This document shows positions 63,136 through 64,000 of a DNA stretch of 64,000 bases, piece after piece. Made by a program: the position numbers and the translations under genes. The first letter of the stretch is position 1; each line of letters opens with the position of its first letter. The DNA is taken from positions 96,001 through 160,000 of the forward strand of contig JAJTWR010000044.1 of the NCBI GenBank assembly GCA_021613335.1. The letters are read 5' to 3'. Below the pieces are notes generated by a model. That model saw only the letters and a list, made by a program, of their open reading frames with translations. It was not told the origin of the DNA and ran no database searches. Origin of the DNA: Whitmania pigra (taxonomy: Eukaryota > Annelida > Clitellata > Hirudinida > Haemopidae).

Positions 63136-64000
63136 ATGAAGCATCGAAATCTTCCATCAAAGATGAACCTCCTGTTCATCATCGTCGTCCTCGTCGCCGC
63201 ACTGGTTCAACGGACGCTGGCCAAAGGGGAAAAGAATCATCGGTATGCAATAAAACAAAAAAACTTCGAAGGCTATTGCGAGTTGGAAATAAGCTGTAAA
63301 GGAGAAGATTCGTCCAACCTCACCCTGCCCATCAAACTACCCATCAAGGGACCGAGGGGACCTCCGGGTCCAGCGGGGCCGAAGGGGGAGAGGGGCAACG
63401 ACGGTGCCCCAGGGATTCCGGCGAGCACTGGTTAGTATTTGAAATGATATTTAATTGACAACATGACTAATCGTAAGTTATAAACATGTCACAAACGAGG
63501 ACCTTTTTATGTGAACCGTGTGTAATTTGTGTAACTCGATAAGAGATTCATGTTAATTCTTCTTACATCTTTAACCCCATTTCGATCTTTGCTTCGCAAA
63601 ACTATTTAAGAATGAAGGGGTTTCAACTCACATTTAAACTGCTTTAAAGAGGTCTGTTTCCAACTGATAAACGGAGTTGCCTTCTCGGCTCCAAAATAAA
63701 CTTTACGACTTTTAATAAAAACGGGCAGAGTCGTCATCATCATCATCACCATCACCTTAGTCACAACCGCAATCATTAATAATAATATTATTAATATTAT
63801 TGTTATTATTATAATCATCACGATCACCATTGTAGGCTAGGAACTTCATTGTTATCAAAACGACAATGAAATGCGACTCTGTACACCGCTCGAGTTGAAA
63901 GAGGATGTGAAGTGCTGACAAGTGTTTTCAACTTCTTTTTAGGGGACCACGCACCTCTTTCCTTTGACAAGGGCAGTCGTCCCGAGAACGAAAGACGTTA
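63136..64000 (+). CDS. secreted collagen-like protein, first two exons (partial)
   Basis: Exon 1 63136-63430, exon 2 63943 to beyond the window; the junction is in frame (Gly codon split 1/2). Start at 63,136 or, more likely for the signal peptide, the ATG at 63,163 (MNLLFIIVVLVAALVQRTLA). The mature part begins with a basic segment, then YCELEISCKGEDSSNLTLP with two Cys and one N-glycosylation site (NLT), then eight Gly-X-Y triplets starting GPRGPPGPAGPKGERG, then a break (PASTG) and GDHAPLSFDKGS. Short collagen stalks of this type precede C1q, TNF, lectin or fibrinogen heads; which one is outside the window. A TGACTCAG just before 63,064 may be a splice acceptor in the 5' leader. Confidence 0.82.

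Overview
This is a piece of an AT-rich animal (metazoan) nuclear genome. Genes are split by many GT-AG introns, the proteins belong to animal families (Girdin/Daple, STAR/KH RNA-binding protein, secreted CAP proteins, a collagen-like protein), and the gaps hold AAT microsatellites and decayed transposons. No host marker fixes the phylum. Several start codons lie just behind a splice-acceptor-like AG, which would fit an invertebrate with 5'-leader splicing (a tunicate is one possibility), but this is inference.

Layout. 1-9.2 kb, minus strand: 19 internal exons of a CCDC88 (Girdin/Daple) homologue, from most of the N-terminal Hook domain through the long coiled coil; both ends are missing. 10-13 kb: degenerate repeats, a short inverted-repeat element and a LINE tail. 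13.5-27.6 kb: sub-array of five minus-strand CAP-domain (CRISP/GLIPR/SCP-like) secreted-protein genes, with one inactivated plus-strand member inside and a hAT transposon remnant between members 1 and 2. 28-34 kb: transposon graveyard (R2-like retrotransposon, a Merlin element with terminal repeats and target duplication, a Tc1-like remnant), then a small duplicated block carrying a dead CAP 3' end joined to a dead 3' end of the EF-Ts gene. 36-48.7 kb: second CAP sub-array on the plus strand, three apparently intact genes and one decayed copy, with another hAT and a LINE RNase H remnant. 48.9-52.6 kb, minus: a five-exon EF-Ts-like gene whose large intron contains a dead R2-like retrotransposon. 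53.5-56.8 kb, minus: a KHDRBS/Sam68-type gene. 57.8-59.8 kb: 5'-truncated retrotransposon between two (AAT)n tracts, strongly reminiscent of Dong/R4-clade elements. 59.8-63.1 kb: no recognisable gene. 63.1-64 kb, plus: start of a secreted protein with a short collagen helix.

The intact CAP genes share one architecture: exon 1 = signal peptide plus the HNxxR-like motif; exon 2 = GQN motif up to GHYTQ; exon 3 = VVWAD to CNYGP; exon 4 = GN(Y/F)PG to a Cys-rich GLC tail; in most, the last one to six codons lie on a separate mini-exon. The intron phases 0/0/2/1 are the same throughout, showing descent by local duplication. The most unusual member (CAP-4) has an in-frame 24-bp minisatellite that puts 18 copies of an MSYMKPGG-type octapeptide between signal peptide and CAP domain.

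All exon borders were read by eye from splice consensus and reading-frame continuity. Family assignments come from recognised motifs, not from a search.
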